A DNA stretch of 64,000 nt, from NCBI GenBank assembly GCA_021234155.1, contig JAJEKV010000190.1, forward strand, positions 54,044-118,043, read 5' to 3'. How positions within the stretch are numbered: the stretch's first letter is position 1; the number at the start of each line of letters is the position of its first letter. Under the pieces are notes generated by a model. The model did no database searches, was not told the origin of the DNA, and saw only the letters and a list, made by a program, of their open reading frames with translations. Positions 12,131-24,649 of this stretch are shown in pieces. Origin of the DNA: Isoetes taiwanensis (Eukaryota; Streptophyta; Lycopodiopsida; Isoetales; Isoetaceae). Both the position numbers and the translations under genes were made by a program.

Positions 12131-14850
12131 AACTTGCAAGAAGCTAGAGCACACCATTGATTGCAGCAAAACAAAGGAGTTATCACTTATTACATCAATA
12201 ATAAAGCAAAGATGGGCTTTCAGAACAAAAGAAAGGTGCAAACTTGAGCTTCTGATCAACATTCTAGTATCAAGTAAGAAAAAAGAAGGGTGCAAATCAA
12301 ATAGCTTCTAGTCAACATTCTATTATAGGAAGGACATAAACATTGATTTATGTAGCCCCATGTTCTACATATCCAACAAATAACTCTAGCAGCAAATAGC
12401 TGGATACACCACAGAACCAAAGTAACAACATTTTTTTTTATCTGAGTCATCTTTAATAAGTGACATACACCTAGAGAGAAGGTCCACGGGATAAAGACTA
12501 TGCAATAGCAAGGACTTAAAAGCAGAGAGTCATTCTTCGCTGGATTAAGAAATCAAATCTAAGCTATCTCTATTTCCTGAATGAATACTTCTCAGTAGTA
12601 ATGTACTATAGCAGAAGGATTTAGATAGATAGGGCACAATAAATGCTCTATTTTGGGCTGGAGAAAATAATAGTATAGAGCAGACATGGTAGGGTGGATT
12701 GAGCTTTCTAGCTGCATCTTGTAGAAATAGATAACAATGCAAAATCTTTGTTTCATGAAAAACAATCAGTAACATTAGAAAAGCTCTCACATCTAATCTT
12801 GCTCCATCATGCAAAAAGAAATTACAAAATGACTTTGTTTAGTTGCAGCAAACAGAATATAAGGAAGCCAAATGCCAGTGAAATGGAGGCCTAGAAATGA
12901 ACATATTAAATCCTAAATCTCTAGTTCTTTGAGCTGAAATCTACTTCTTCAATAGCTTTTCGACCTTCCGATACCTGCATGCACCTAAAAATCATGAATG
13001 TACATACCAATCATGAGTTAATATGACATCTGTTGGCATTGAAGAGATACACCAAAATATTCAACAGGAACAAATGCATGGAAGCAATACATGAAATATT
13101 CAATAGAAGCAAATAGAGTCAGCTTTCTCAGAACTAAAGAAGCCATTAAAAATTGTTTGATTCATGATTTTTTCAGTGATTGGAATTACTCTTTCATGCT
13201 ATAGGATGCATGCATCCTCTGGAAGAGGTGAGATGAAGCAGACTTGAAGAATATTCCAAGCACTGGAAATGTGCATTGCTGATTAAATTTCAGTCATTTT
13301 CTTTGTATTCTAGATGGATGTGACAGCAACGAAGGATAAGTATTTGGATATACTTGAATACCACTCTCTACAATAGAAAACAAACAAATCCATACCTTGC
13401 TAATTCTGATGTCTTTTCTTCTCCTTCCTTTTATGCAACACTATTTAGAAAGCGGCAGTTACCAAATACTGCTACAATTATCAGAATTCATCCTGCACTC
13501 AGGCTATCCACAAAATCCTGGTCCATAGACCCATATTTTGCAACACAATAAGCATAAAAAATAACTGCTTTATGGCTATCAATGTAGCTATGAATGCCTG
13601 CATAAACAATCTTTTATATTCAGATTTAAAGCAGCTTCTTTGCCATTCCTGTTAGTTTATTCACTTTAATAAACCATATCCATTTCTAATATACAAAACT
13701 GTGTGCCCTATATACTTGTAGACAAAGCAAAGAATCCCCATAAGAAAAAAGGCATGAAGTTCACCTCACAATTAAACCCAATTTGGTAGAATTTGGGGAT
13801 AAGACGTACTACGTGTTGGTGCACCGTTAGATGGCAATAGTACATACATGTTGGTGGAGAACATTGCCAATTCAACATTGTTGGAATAGCAACATTACTT
13901 TGCACTTCGAATGTGATTATAATGATCATGATGATGGATTAGAAGGCAGGTAAATAGATCCTTCGTGATATTTTTAAGAAAGATCGCAAGACTTCAACAT
14001 GCCCAAAGCCACCCAATTATTAATAAATGGGTGTCGCCTCATGAAGTTGTAGGGTAATTAGAGCAATGCCTATTTCCAGAGGAACAATACTAAAATTTGA
14101 CACACAGGATTTGTACCGTGAACGTTGGTTATGAGATATCAAATGAAAGACACAACGTAGTCATACCAAACATATCTCGCATGAATCGAGGATGTCGCCT
14201 TCTCTCGAAGCCTTTACACCTAAGCCCGTGGCTTCCTCTTAAAACTGCAAGAATTAACCACCCATATGATTATCTAAAGAGTAATCAAGAAATATATGTG
14301 AAGTAAACTCGACAGAGCTAATCCGCTTTCTAATGCTTACCCCACTTCTCGCTTTTTGATGCTAACCGTGAGAGCCGACATGCAAAACCAAGCCTTCCAA
14401 CCTCGCCTCCAAAGAATTTCTTCTAAAAAATGTGTCCGATATTTGTTGGCATGGATCAACACATTAGATTTGCTCCTCCGATATGTAGAACATTTGCTCT
14501 TGCAGGTTTGCTCCCCACATTTAACCTCCATCGCTTCACCCCACGTATCGATGATGGAAGATAACAAAGGGCTCCATGTGATGATGCCGTGGATTTTGGG
14601 CGCATCTATGGCAAGTTCCTAGCTCGCGGGCCTTGCAAACATGCCCACACGGCCTGCAGAACTCACCCACAAGCTTTTGAGCTTCAAATTTTGACCAGAC
14701 GCCTGGTCTCATGAAAATAGTCCCTCAAGCTTTTGCAAATTTGCCCACAAAGCTAGATCCCTCGCAGATCCGGCCATGCAAACCACACCTCGCTTGTTTG
14801 CCAACAACCGGATTTGCCTCTGCCAAAATAAGCCATGCCATCACAACCTC

Positions 14851-14892
14851 CTTGCCTCCTTACGCTGTATGCTTGCCTCCTTACGCTGTATG
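14851..14892. repeat. Exact tandem duplication of 21 bases
   Basis: The unit begins CTTGCCTCCTTACGCTG and is repeated without change at 14851-14871 and 14872-14892. Confidence 0.9.
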
Positions 14893-16208
14893 CAAGGACA
14901 TCACAAAACCCTCGTCTGCCCTAAAAAAAAATATGCTCGATCCTTGCATGTCAAGCTCTGGACAATCATCTCTGTTACCCACCGCCCATCTAACAGGGGA
15001 AACATTGTATTGCATGCATATAAAATCATTCGACACCTTTGGATAGCCTAAAAACCCCTTCTAAATAATAGCACGAAAACTTATCCCGATTTTTGGAAGG
15101 ACGGAAATATGTTCTGGCCGCCGGAAACCATAAAATCTTAGGAAATCAATTAAAAAAAAATTCCAAAAACATTTTCTGCCATACCGGAAAATCCCAAATT
15201 AAAAAGATTGATGACTTGAGCGTTGGCATTTGACAAAACTTGTGGAACATATGCAATATTCCTAGCTTGGAGGTAAATATAAGGTAGAGGGTAGGTTACA
15301 TGAATAATCTACTCAACATAAAATTAGGGTTAATAGTAGGGTAAATTGGGATTAGATTTGGTGTAAAAGTAAGGAATAGGGTTATACTATTGTTGATGAG
15401 ACATTAGCAACATGTGCACTGAGGTCAGAGTTGCTGTCAGATTCACCATGAGCTCAAGGACAAATATTTTTATCACAAGACATCCGTTGCTCAACATTGG
15501 CATGCCTCGTGAGAGAGCCCGAGACAAATGAGACAGATGCATTTGTTGATAAAGTCGTTGTATAAGTATTCTATTGTTTTGAAGTAGCAATTTTGATTGA
15601 TTGAAAAAAATAACAGACTTTGAAGTATTATTTAAGCCACTTCACCCTCCGGCCATGGAGGGCAACCCTCCTGCGCAGCACCTTGTTTTTTTTTTCTTTT
15701 TTTTTAATTGAAAGCATATTTGTATATTAATTATAAGGTATAAGTTAACAAAAATTACTTTTTACAGGGAAGTATAACCCTAGTAGGTAGATAAGTGAAG
15801 ATAGATGATAATAAAGTAAAGCACAGTTTTGATATGGAAAAAGGTCTTTGATGTGACTCATGTGCCTGCCTAGAAGTATGATTTGAGGTTGAAGTTGCTG
15901 GATTTTCTGCCCCTGCCTCAAACCATGACTGTGAGAATGCAGAATGCACAAAGACATGATTCTGCTTTTGCCATGTTAAAACGACCTTTGCTATCCTTGG
16001 CTTCGCATAGCATACCCCTTCTTGTGATCCGGATTCCGGTCGCAAATAAAGAATTGCAAAGGCATGGCTCCTCATGACTGTGGGACCGAACACTTTGATC
16101 CATTGTTGGTTGGCATCCGGATCAATCCTTTTCCACTTGAGCTTACATACCAGCACGAAAATAATTCCTGAAATTCCAACAAGAGAAATGTGAGAACCAT
16201 AATTAACC

Positions 16209-17566
16209 TTATGCAGCAGCAATAATCCATTTGATATCATATTCAATTTGCTTGATAACATGCCTTCCGTGAGTTATGTCACGCTTAAATATGAAATTAT
16301 TTCTTCCTTTCCAAATTCTCCACGTAAGAATATATATCCTCCAATCATTTGGGTAGTTTGGCATAAAGAAGTCCAAAGAGTCAAGGGAGTTAAGATCATA
16401 TCCCATCGTAGTAGAAGCAAGCTCGAGGACCCATTCCACCAGGTACGTAACCTAAAAGGTGCTCCTCGCCTTCCCTCGAATTCAAGACATCCGGGGCATA
16501 CATCCCAATCTGGCCATGTGAAGCTTGTGCCTTTTCTCGATTGGTTGCCAAAGCCTTATGCCAAAGCCGACAACGCAGGATTTCACTTTGGGGATGGACC
16601 TGACCACATAAATTTTAGGTTCCTAATACATCTTTTCTTCCCCAATCTCGCCATTTGTCGCAGAGATAGCTTCGGGTTTCTCATAAGATATCTCGAAGCG
16701 CATTCCAACCGCGGAAAACCCGCAGTAACCATTATGGTTCCAATTGAGGTCCTCCTCCGCCCACCCGCCTCGACAACATCGCGTATATATTATTGTTTAG
16801 CATCTCAAGAGTTTTCACCTTCTTCGCACAAAGACCGAATTCCTAAAGGGGATAATCCCATGGTCATCAAACATGTCCCTGATGTGATGTATTCCCTTAC
16901 TGCTCCAAAGCTTAGCCTGTTCCGGAAAGTGGCATGCTTAACAAAGGGACGGATCATTAGTGGGGAGCGTCGGGTTCCAGAAAATCGATTGATCCATGGA
17001 TAGCCCTTCCTTCCAAGTGAACATTCCTTTAACCATATTCCAAGCTCTTATCCATTTCTTAATTAAGCCTGGGGTGGAATTAGGAACCGTGAAGGGAAAA
17101 TAGATAGAGTGGAGTAGGTTTAATTTTAGCTTCCTCCATCCATAAGAGAGACACTTGCCCAAGTAATGTTTGATAATTATGGAGACCGGATGGTTAATTC
17201 TATTATAAGCTGCCTTGTAGAAGTATTTGGCTGCCAAAGCCACCCCCTGCTTTTCAATATTAATGACATCCAAACCCTAGATTCTTGCTTTTGCAAAGAT
17301 TCCTCCATAGCTACCGGGTCCAAAGATTCTTATTCCTCACATGAAATAAATATGCCAATGATACTTTGGAGCTTGGACGACACTTTCTTAGGAGCTAAGA
17401 TGACAGAAGATTGATAAACATGGGATGAGGAGATAACAAAATTAGCTATAATAGCTCTGCCCTGCTTGGAGATATATTTGGAATTTAAGCTGTCCAACTT
17501 TTTCTGAAATTTTTCTATAATATCTGACCAAATATCAGAAGGGCTCCCCCTTAGAGCTAGGGGCAT
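16209..17566 (-). pseudogene. LINE-2 RT thumb and C-terminal zf-RVT-like region
   Basis: Frames at 17330-17566 carry the segment after the palm (MPLALRGSPSDIWSDII, then KFQKKLDSLNSKYISKQGR), which matches the YLGxPxG...WxxWxxKxLSxAGR region of plant LINE RTs. Frames at 16938-17273 and 16209-16439 give the tryptophan-rich C-terminal part (WKLRIWNMVK-type and IWKGRNNFIF). They belong to the same protein as 17575-18162 and are separated by frameshifts and stops. Confidence 0.7.
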
Positions 17567-17574
17567 CCTAAGAT

Positions 17575-18162
17575 TTAAGAAGAACTGGTGGGGAGAATAT
17601 ACTTACAGCCCAAGAGAGCAGCTGTTTGCTCTCCTTTTACCTGGTCTCTGGCCACAACTTTGGATTTAATGGGATTGATCTTATAGCCCGAGGCGACTCC
17701 AAATTCCTCCAGAATAGTTTGAGTGTTGGAAAGGGACTTGTTATCCATGGAAACTAGAAGAAACGTGTCATCTGCAAAATGTTCATTCAAGATTTGATCC
17801 ATTTCCCCATTATCTGGGAGGGTAAGACCTTGGATCACATTAGTCCTTTTGGCCTCTTCCAATTTGCTATGAAGGGCCTCCATTATAATAAGAAAGAGGA
17901 AAGAAACCAGTGGGCATCCCTGCTTGACACCCCTTTGCAGGGGGAAGAAAGGGTCAGATTCTCCATTAATTAATACTGAGGATCTGGAATTTGAAAGAAT
18001 TGCTCTAAATAGGAGAATTACCTCATTCGAGAAGCCAAGAGCACTACAGCATTTGAAGAGAAAGTTCCAACTAACCGTGTCGAAAGCCTTGGTAATGTCG
18101 AGCTTGATAAGGGCTATATCCTGATTAGAGTCTTTAGCCCAATTCAAATTTCTAGCAATCAT
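17575..18162 (-). pseudogene. LINE-2 reverse transcriptase palm domain
   Basis: An uninterrupted frame of 195 codons holds RT motif A (LIKLDITKAFDTVSW), motif B (RGVKQGCPLVSFLF) and motif C (FADDT with both catalytic Asp). It copies LINE RNA into the target site by target-primed reverse transcription. Further fragments on the minus strand at 18180-18600 (PIEF, a LITLIPK-type stretch, GRFI) extend the domain upstream after frameshifts. It is one of the best preserved frames in the window, but the protein is incomplete at both ends. Confidence 0.85.
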
Positions 18163-19272
18163 TAAGAACTACATTACCTAGAATGAACCTGCCTTTCAAA
18201 TATGCCACCCGAGAGGTACCGGATGATTCTTTCTAATACAATCTTGAGCCTCCCCGCAATGGTGCCCTAGATGAGCTTATATATGACATTGGTTAGCTTA
18301 GATTGGCCTATAATCCGAAGGTAACAAGCATATCGGGCCTTTTAGGAATTAGCGTGATAAGGCTGGTGTTTATTCTCGCATCCATACATTTCATATCCCT
18401 GAATTCATTAGCCAGATAGGTGACGCATTCTCCAAGAATAGGCCAAACTTTGATAAAGAATTCTATTGAAGTCCGTCAGTGGCTCCTGCTTTTTCCCTTT
18501 TCCATATCTTTCGCTATCCAAAAAGCTCCTCACCGAGAAAGGCTTTTCGATACTTAAGTTTTCCTCAATACTTACCTTAGCTTGATATTGATGGAACCGG
18601 CCCATGATGGCTTGGGGTTGTCCCCATTGGTTCCCATAATTTCGCGGAAATGGTCAAAGATCGCCTAATTTGATCCGTCCTCATATGAGATGTCTTCATC
18701 CCCAACTCTTATTTCAAAAATATGATTCTTCTTAATCCTACCCTTTAGCTTTTAGCAAAGAAGAATTTGAGCCGCTTTTTCATCATCCTTTATTTCCTTT
18801 ATCTTGGCTTTGAGCTTCCATGCTTCAGCTATCTTTATCTCTTTCTCTTTCGATTTCTTCTCCCCTCGTGGGCATTGGGAAGCCTATCCCCAAGTTCAAG
18901 GATCTTAGAAGCTTGTTGAGGTGAACTGCTTGTTCCCATTCTTTAAGCCATTTCTTAATGGCTTTTAGCCACTTTGATCCACCAATACATTCACCCCCGA
19001 TTTCCCAATTGGCTTGGGAAATTTAGCTAAAAGCCCCCGCAATGGAGAAAATTACATGCATGGGGAACAAGAGGGCGAAGCTTCTATAAGCTAGAGAGAG
19101 GATTCAATTGCATCTTCAAATATACCTCTGCTCGCAAACTCCCATGATGAATTTGTCTGCATCTTTCATGGAGCAAACAATAGCACCAAGAAGTTTGCTT
19201 CACATCACAAATGGAAATCCCATTCATTTAGCAAACATGATCTCTAGTTTTTCCGAATGTTGGTTCCTTTTG

Positions 19273-20910
19273 TTTTTTTTTTTTTTTTTTTTTTTTTTTT
19301 CGACAAGCTTTATTCACCAACTAAAACCAGAGTAACATAAAATGCAAAGACAGATTATAACCCCAAAGGGACAAACCGATCCAACCGAGCACAACCACCG
19401 CCTATGCAAAAAGAATGAATCAAGGTAAGTATGCCATCAAGATTTTCTTCTTTTGATCAAGAGAAGAACAATTGTAAGCCATAACAATTTTATTTTGCTT
19501 CATCAAGAACAATGTCATCCGCAAGATTCACGCCTTAAAGATAAACAACCTCCTTCTTCCAGATTGACCATAAAAGCCACCCACATGCGAGATTAAAAGC
19601 TCGCTTTTTTGTAGTTTGGGCCAAGCATCGATAGATAGCAAGCAAAATTTGTCGGGCTAGATCTAGACGAGCCAAATAGGATCAACAACCAAGACCATAC
19701 CGGCCGGGCCGCCACAAGAGAAAACAATGCTCAATACTTCAACCCTTTGTCGGGCATAAAGGACAGAGCAATCAAACCGACATCCATTTTATTGACTAAC
19801 CTGTTGACTCGAGGCATCTATGGATCACTTGCCACGATATTTAACTACTACTTTGGGATGAAGCAGCCTTATCCCATACCCATATCCAAACACTTTTCCA
19901 TTGTGGTCGAGGGACCTAAAGATGCCACCTATTAGATGGGGGCGTGATTTCGCAATGCACAAGCAATTTATACACGTAAGACACAAACCGCCTCGGGCCG
20001 GATATCCCGATGGCAACCCCATACGACTATCTCAACTGTGGACCGTAATCCTCGTGGGCAACAATGCAAAGAATATGATTCCGCATTACTCATTCCCATC
20101 TGCATAACAAGAACTTTGTTCTAAATGCTTCCCATGACTTGAGATGACCGCACTCATACCAAGCCGCAATAGTGCTAATACCAAATACCACCCATCGCCG
20201 GGCCTTTTGGATGAACAACCACACTTAGAGGCACATTCTCCGAGTGTCCTCAACGGAATCCACCAAAGATGGAGCGGACAAACCAAGACATGCCTCGATT
20301 AATATGGAAAAGAGACCGACAGTCCCAAGCAGCAAGCAACCCCTTTAGAAAGGGAGAAGCATTAGGATATGGATGCATATGATAAAGCAAAGCCCAATGA
20401 AGGAGGGGCTTAATGGTGGCCTTATGAAATGGGAGACAATGTCAATCGACCGCACCAACAACCTCGTGCCAGAGAATCATCCTTACCAATGAAAATACTC
20501 CAAATGAACTTTGATATCATCACCTTGCTTTGGAGGTGAAAATCCAACATACCAAGACCACCAAAGCCTTTAGGTTTAATGCATTTCGCCCAAGCTACCT
20601 TGACCACCGCTCCTAACTCATTTCCACCCCAAATAAAATTTCTGACGATACGCACAATCTCCTCCATCTTACACTGTGGAGCTAATAGAGCAGATGCCAT
20701 GTAGACATGAGTATTACTAAGAACACATTTAGCAAAGATAGACAGCTTTAGTCAGATTCCACCAAAACAAGTGCTTTTGCAACCCACTAATGATTTCATC
20801 CCAAGCATCTGAAGCAGAGACGTGAATTCCAACTGGGATACCAAGCAACTTTGTGGTATTTCCACGTAGAAGAATCTTCCATGGATAGTCCAAAATACAG
20901 GGAGGGATGG
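19273..20910 (-). mobile_element. LINE-1, 3' piece with poly(A) tail
   Basis: A 28-base T run at 19273-19300 is the poly(A) tail of a minus-strand LINE. Above it are RT thumb and zf-RVT frames: 20422-20700 (IVRNFIWGG, then VAWAKCIKPKGFGGLGMLD) and 20729-21010 (LLGIPVGIHVSASDAWDEII). The latter runs across into element A's LTR only by chance. The coding sequence stops being LINE-like exactly at 20910, where element A begins, and resumes at 32968 on its other side. Confidence 0.85.
20906..20910. repeat. Target site duplication of element A, left copy
   Basis: GATGG directly precedes the LTR start TGTGACG; an identical GATGG follows the other LTR at 32968-32972. Confidence 0.85.
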
Positions 20911-22506
20911 TGTGACGCTCCCTGCTAAACGTACGGCGCCCGGCCGCACACTCGGCAGGAAATCCCCCATCCGGCTCAACAACCGCATGGGCCCTTCGTC
21001 TACCCCGCACTCTGAGGTGACTCTTAGTGCGGAAGGGAACACGGTTGGTGTCTTGGCGCCGCCTTCCCCTATGGGCTCCTATAACAAATGAAGTTTATAT
21101 CAATGTAACTAGCATCAACATATACAAATACTACCTCGAAGGGTAGTGCATCACACATAAACCAAGGCAAAGATGATAATCACGAACCATAAAACATGAG
21201 AGCTCCTGCTAGGCCTCAAGATAGAGCAGACCGAGTCATGGCAATGGCGAGGGGTCGGCATAGAACAATGGCTAAAGTTGACCACTCCATCCATCCCCGT
21301 GCATACTTTGCAAAATGGGCTAGATCAGGCTCGACAGACTCTAGCCTTCCTGACACGCAATCCCATGGCATCACCCATCGGGACTACCCAGTTGCATCTC
21401 CCCGTCCGATGAGGCAGAAGGGTTGCATCTCCCTTCCCCAGATCTAGAGGTGCTGGGCGCTAGAGAATCGCGGGCGACACACGATTCGCACTGACCAACC
21501 CCCAAAACGAGAGCCAAGCCAACACTTGCAGCCTTCCGAGAGGCAGGGCAACACCATTGCCCCCAGAGGTGTTCCGGACCCATGCTCGCCCACACGGCGT
21601 GACCGACCATAAGCCTAGCCCACTATGGGATCCCCCGGCCCCCACTCTGGGCAGGGATCCTCCTCCACTTTCTCTCTAGCCCCAAGTATATGGTGCTGAG
21701 TCATATCATAGCCTCAATAGCCTGGGTGGGCTCCTATGCACAAAGCCGCAACTAATAGGAACTAAGGATCTACTCTAGAGCATACTACATATGGCTCTAG
21801 GTCTCTACCCCTTCCCAATACAAGAGGAGCAAACATGATCAACCATCATCACATAATCATCACATCATGAGAATAATCATAAGAAGAACATCTTAACCTA
21901 ATCATACAACTAACTAATGGTTAGGGTTCCTTGATTAGGGTTCAAGATGTTGAATATGGGTTCTAGGATGGCTCTACTCTAGATAATTAAGATACTAGCA
22001 CATCCGAATGCTAATTCCATGCATGAGCTATCACAACTACTATCCTACATACCGCCTCCTCAAGCTCTCCCTCCAGATCCGTGTGCCTCCATGGTCTCCG
22101 ACTCACGAGATGCCGCCCTACTCCAAGAACGAAGCCCACCCCGCCGGGCTGCCGCACCGCCTATGCCACAACAAACCATGTTCAAACGAGGTTTCAACGA
22201 AGTAGGTGAGTCTCCGGGTGCTAGGGCTGGAAAGAGGTCTAGGTTAGGGCTTTATGCCTATATAAGCTAGGGTCCACCCTAGGATGCCACGCGGCACCAA
22301 TCGGTGAGTCCCGCGGTGGCGGTGCCCCACAGGTTAAGGCCACGCGGATAATGGCTTAATCCTATGGTTGGCTAAGTTATGAGAATAACTTAGCCCATGC
22401 CCCTAGTGCCACAACCTATGGTATACAAGGCTATGAAGATAGATTTGTATAGTGATTTTATCCAGAATATAATGTATTTATGACGATATTCCCCTCGACC
22501 GCCACA
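20911..22506 (-). mobile_element. 3' LTR of element A
   Basis: Plus-strand reading TGTGACGCTC...GACCGCCACA gives TG...CA ends on the element strand. It aligns throughout with 31316-32967, differing mostly by short indels in GC-rich spots. A minus-strand TATA-like CTTATATAGG lies near 22257-22266. A conserved block at about 21278-21312 is shared with other LTR families in the window. Confidence 0.9.
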
Positions 22507-22517
22507 TTCTCCCCTTA
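22507..22517 (-). other. Polypurine tract of element A
   Basis: On the minus strand CTAAGGGGAGAA directly abuts the TGTGG start of the 3' LTR. This is the usual place for the plus-strand DNA primer. Confidence 0.75.
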
Positions 22518-22519
22518 GG

Positions 22520-23400
22520 ACAATGCCGCCCCCAAAGATTGCGCTTAAGGTGACGATCCTACCTTATGCCCGCAAAACATCAACATGTCATAACCTTTAA
22601 TTTAGTTTAGCAATCAAGTTTTATTAGTTGTGCTGTCAAAATTTAGGCTATATTTGTACTTATACAAAATTATATAGCCTTAACAATCGCTATTTCTTAT
22701 AATAATTCAAAATACTATTGTAAGAGTTATTAGGGTTCATAATCTAAATTATGGCTCCCCCTATCTTCTCGTAATGCGCCTCCTCGCTGAAGTCCACCTT
22801 CTACTTGCCCGCAAAAGGAGCACATTACGCTAGTTTAGTTAATAATTTGTGGTTTTAGGGGACCACCCTCTTTACCTCCTTGAGCCGAACCATCGACTCA
22901 AGGTTGTCCTACTACCTTGCCCAAGATCATGGCCCTTTCGGATTTGAGCTTAAGGATCATTTAAGATGCTCCCATCATCGCCCATGATCGAGTGCTACCT
23001 TGTACTTCTGCTACCCCTAAGTGTCGAAAATTCCCCCTAGTGCATCATGCCCCACTGGTTTGAAGCTAGGAACGCCTCACGCATCCCATCATCACAAGAT
23101 GATCACTTTAACCTTCACCATGACCCTCCTACGCCAGTGTGTGGCGCATTCTCGCATCGTGGGCATAGAGATCATCCGATCGATGTCCCATCATCGCCCA
23201 CCATGCCTCATTCTCACTCACATGACCCTAATGGTCATATGCTATTCTTGGTGCGTGTGGCCTAGAGAATGCCCTAAAGGCGATCCCATCATCGCCCACA
23301 CGATCTGTTGTTCGCACATGCACCCTAGTAACTAGAATGCATGCGCCAAAGCTTAAGGCTAACTAACAACATACTAGCTAACCACCCGGCAAGTCGGGTC
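22520..23400 (-). other. Long 3' non-coding part of element A
   Basis: About 0.9 kb between the end of the integrase/chromodomain ORF and the polypurine tract, with no coding signal. Element B has a similar 0.9 kb tail at 46380-47299. Confidence 0.5.
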
Positions 23401-23439
23401 ACCAAGCCTGAGACCACTCGCCCATCAAACTCCTTTTTC

Positions 23440-24600
23440 ATAAACTCGGGTATTGCTTCTCCAAGTCTTGCTTCAATACCCATGTCGCATCTTCCACGGG
23501 CAAGTGCTTCCACTTAACCAAATACCGAGGAACTGAGACCTCCTAGTCTTCTTTGAATGACTTATCAAGAAGCAATTCAGCACTATTTCTACTTGCTCCT
23601 CCGGCCATTTCCAACAAGGTTGGAGTATCCAAAACCTCCTCGTGGTTAGGATTGTGCCTTTTAATAAACTTACGTGGAAGACCTTGTGAACCTTGAGATG
23701 GGCCGAAGATCCAACTTGTAGGCTTGAGAGAGCCCACTTCTCCAAAAATCTTGAACGGACCAGCCCACCTAGGGGCAAGCTTCTGCAGCTCCCAACCGCA
23801 GCCTTGGCTTGCTTCACCTTTATCTTCAACCGTGACGCCATCGCCTACCTTGAATTCTCTTTACTTGCCCCAGGCTTGTCGGCTACACTCTTTCCGCCGA
23901 CTTCTTGCCGCCAATAAGTAACCCCTTACTTCTTCCACTAGCCGCCTGATATCCCCTAACATCCGGCCGGATACTTCTACCTTGGACACGTGGATTGTGC
24001 CGTATCCCGGGTTAAGCACCGGCACCCGTAATTTACTATGAAAGGAGACATCCGAGATGACTCCTCGCTATAATCGCTGTAGGCTAATTCTCGCTGGCAA
24101 TCGCTAGGCGCATTCCACCAAGTGGATGTACTCATCCCACTTGGACCGCTTGTTCCACACATAGCTTCAAGCATGTCTTCAATGATCCGATTCGCCCCCT
24201 CCGCCCCGCCATCTGCTTGGGGGATGATATGCCGGCTCATGGAGAGCTTCGCCCTAATGGTGCCGAAGAGGTCCCGCCGTAAGGCACTCATAAACTTGGA
24301 ATCCCTATCGATATTATCTCCCGAGGCATGCCATGGAGTCTGAAAATCTCCCTTACAAATAACTTGGCAAGATTCAATGCGTGTCAAGAGTCTTGCAAGG
24401 CACAAAATGTGCCATCTTAGATAACTTATCTACGACAACCATCAATGCATCCTTGCCTCAAGAGTTCTAGGATACCGTGATGAAATCCATGCTTATGACC
24501 TCCCACTTTGCATTTGGCACCCTAATGGCTCAAGAGCACTGAACTGGGTTGCTCGCTTTTGGTCTCACGACATAACCGGGTAATCCCGAATATATGCAGC
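23440..24600 (-). pseudogene. Element A integrase with C-terminal chromodomain
   Basis: Minus-strand fragments in order: the start of the DDE core (MDFIT, then LMVVVDKLSKMAHFVP near 24430-24500); the core with DRDSKFMSALRRDLFG and the Glu-containing NRIIEDMLEAMC (23977-24405); the GPY/F-type module (KVHKVFHVSLLK near 23660-23690); and a chromodomain at about 23440-23590 reading YLVKWKHLPVEDATWVL. The chromodomain keeps the Y and W positions that form the methyl-lysine cage. Integrase inserts the cDNA; chromodomains of related elements steer it to H3K9-methylated chromatin. Several frameshifts interrupt the frame. Confidence 0.85.
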
Positions 24601-24649
24601 TATTCCGCTTCTTCATTCCCCGCCGTTAGCTACTTCAATCTTGAAATAG

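Larger units (their letters stand above)
10379..15685. other. Gene-less AT-rich region with local tandem repeats
   Basis: No recognisable coding domain. Local duplications are listed separately. A minus-strand stretch near 12984-12913 could be a last coding exon (a TGCAG acceptor, then about 17 codons to a stop), but nothing supports it. Possible body of a non-autonomous Helitron at its left end. Confidence 0.4.
15686..19260 (-). mobile_element. LINE-2, plant L1-type retrotransposon, 5' truncated
   Basis: Minus-strand order, right to left: a K/E-rich linker typical of the stretch between endonuclease and RT (about 18660-19000), RT fingers and palm (17575-18600), RT thumb (17330-17570), zf-RVT/C-terminal part (16209-17270), 3' UTR, then a T run on the plus strand at 15686-15705 that is its poly(A) tail. 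Reading breaks are few. No endonuclease motif is clear at the 5' end; 19100-19260 may hold a scrap of it. No target duplication found. Confidence 0.85.

Noticed and set aside
14711..15051. Overlapping plus-strand frames of 91 and 111 codons as a gene
   Set aside because: No domain, contains a 21-base tandem duplication, no promoter or splice context.
16248..17003. Longest open frame in the window, 251 codons on the plus strand
   Set aside because: It is antisense to LINE-2 RT/zf-RVT coding on the minus strand and has no domain of its own.
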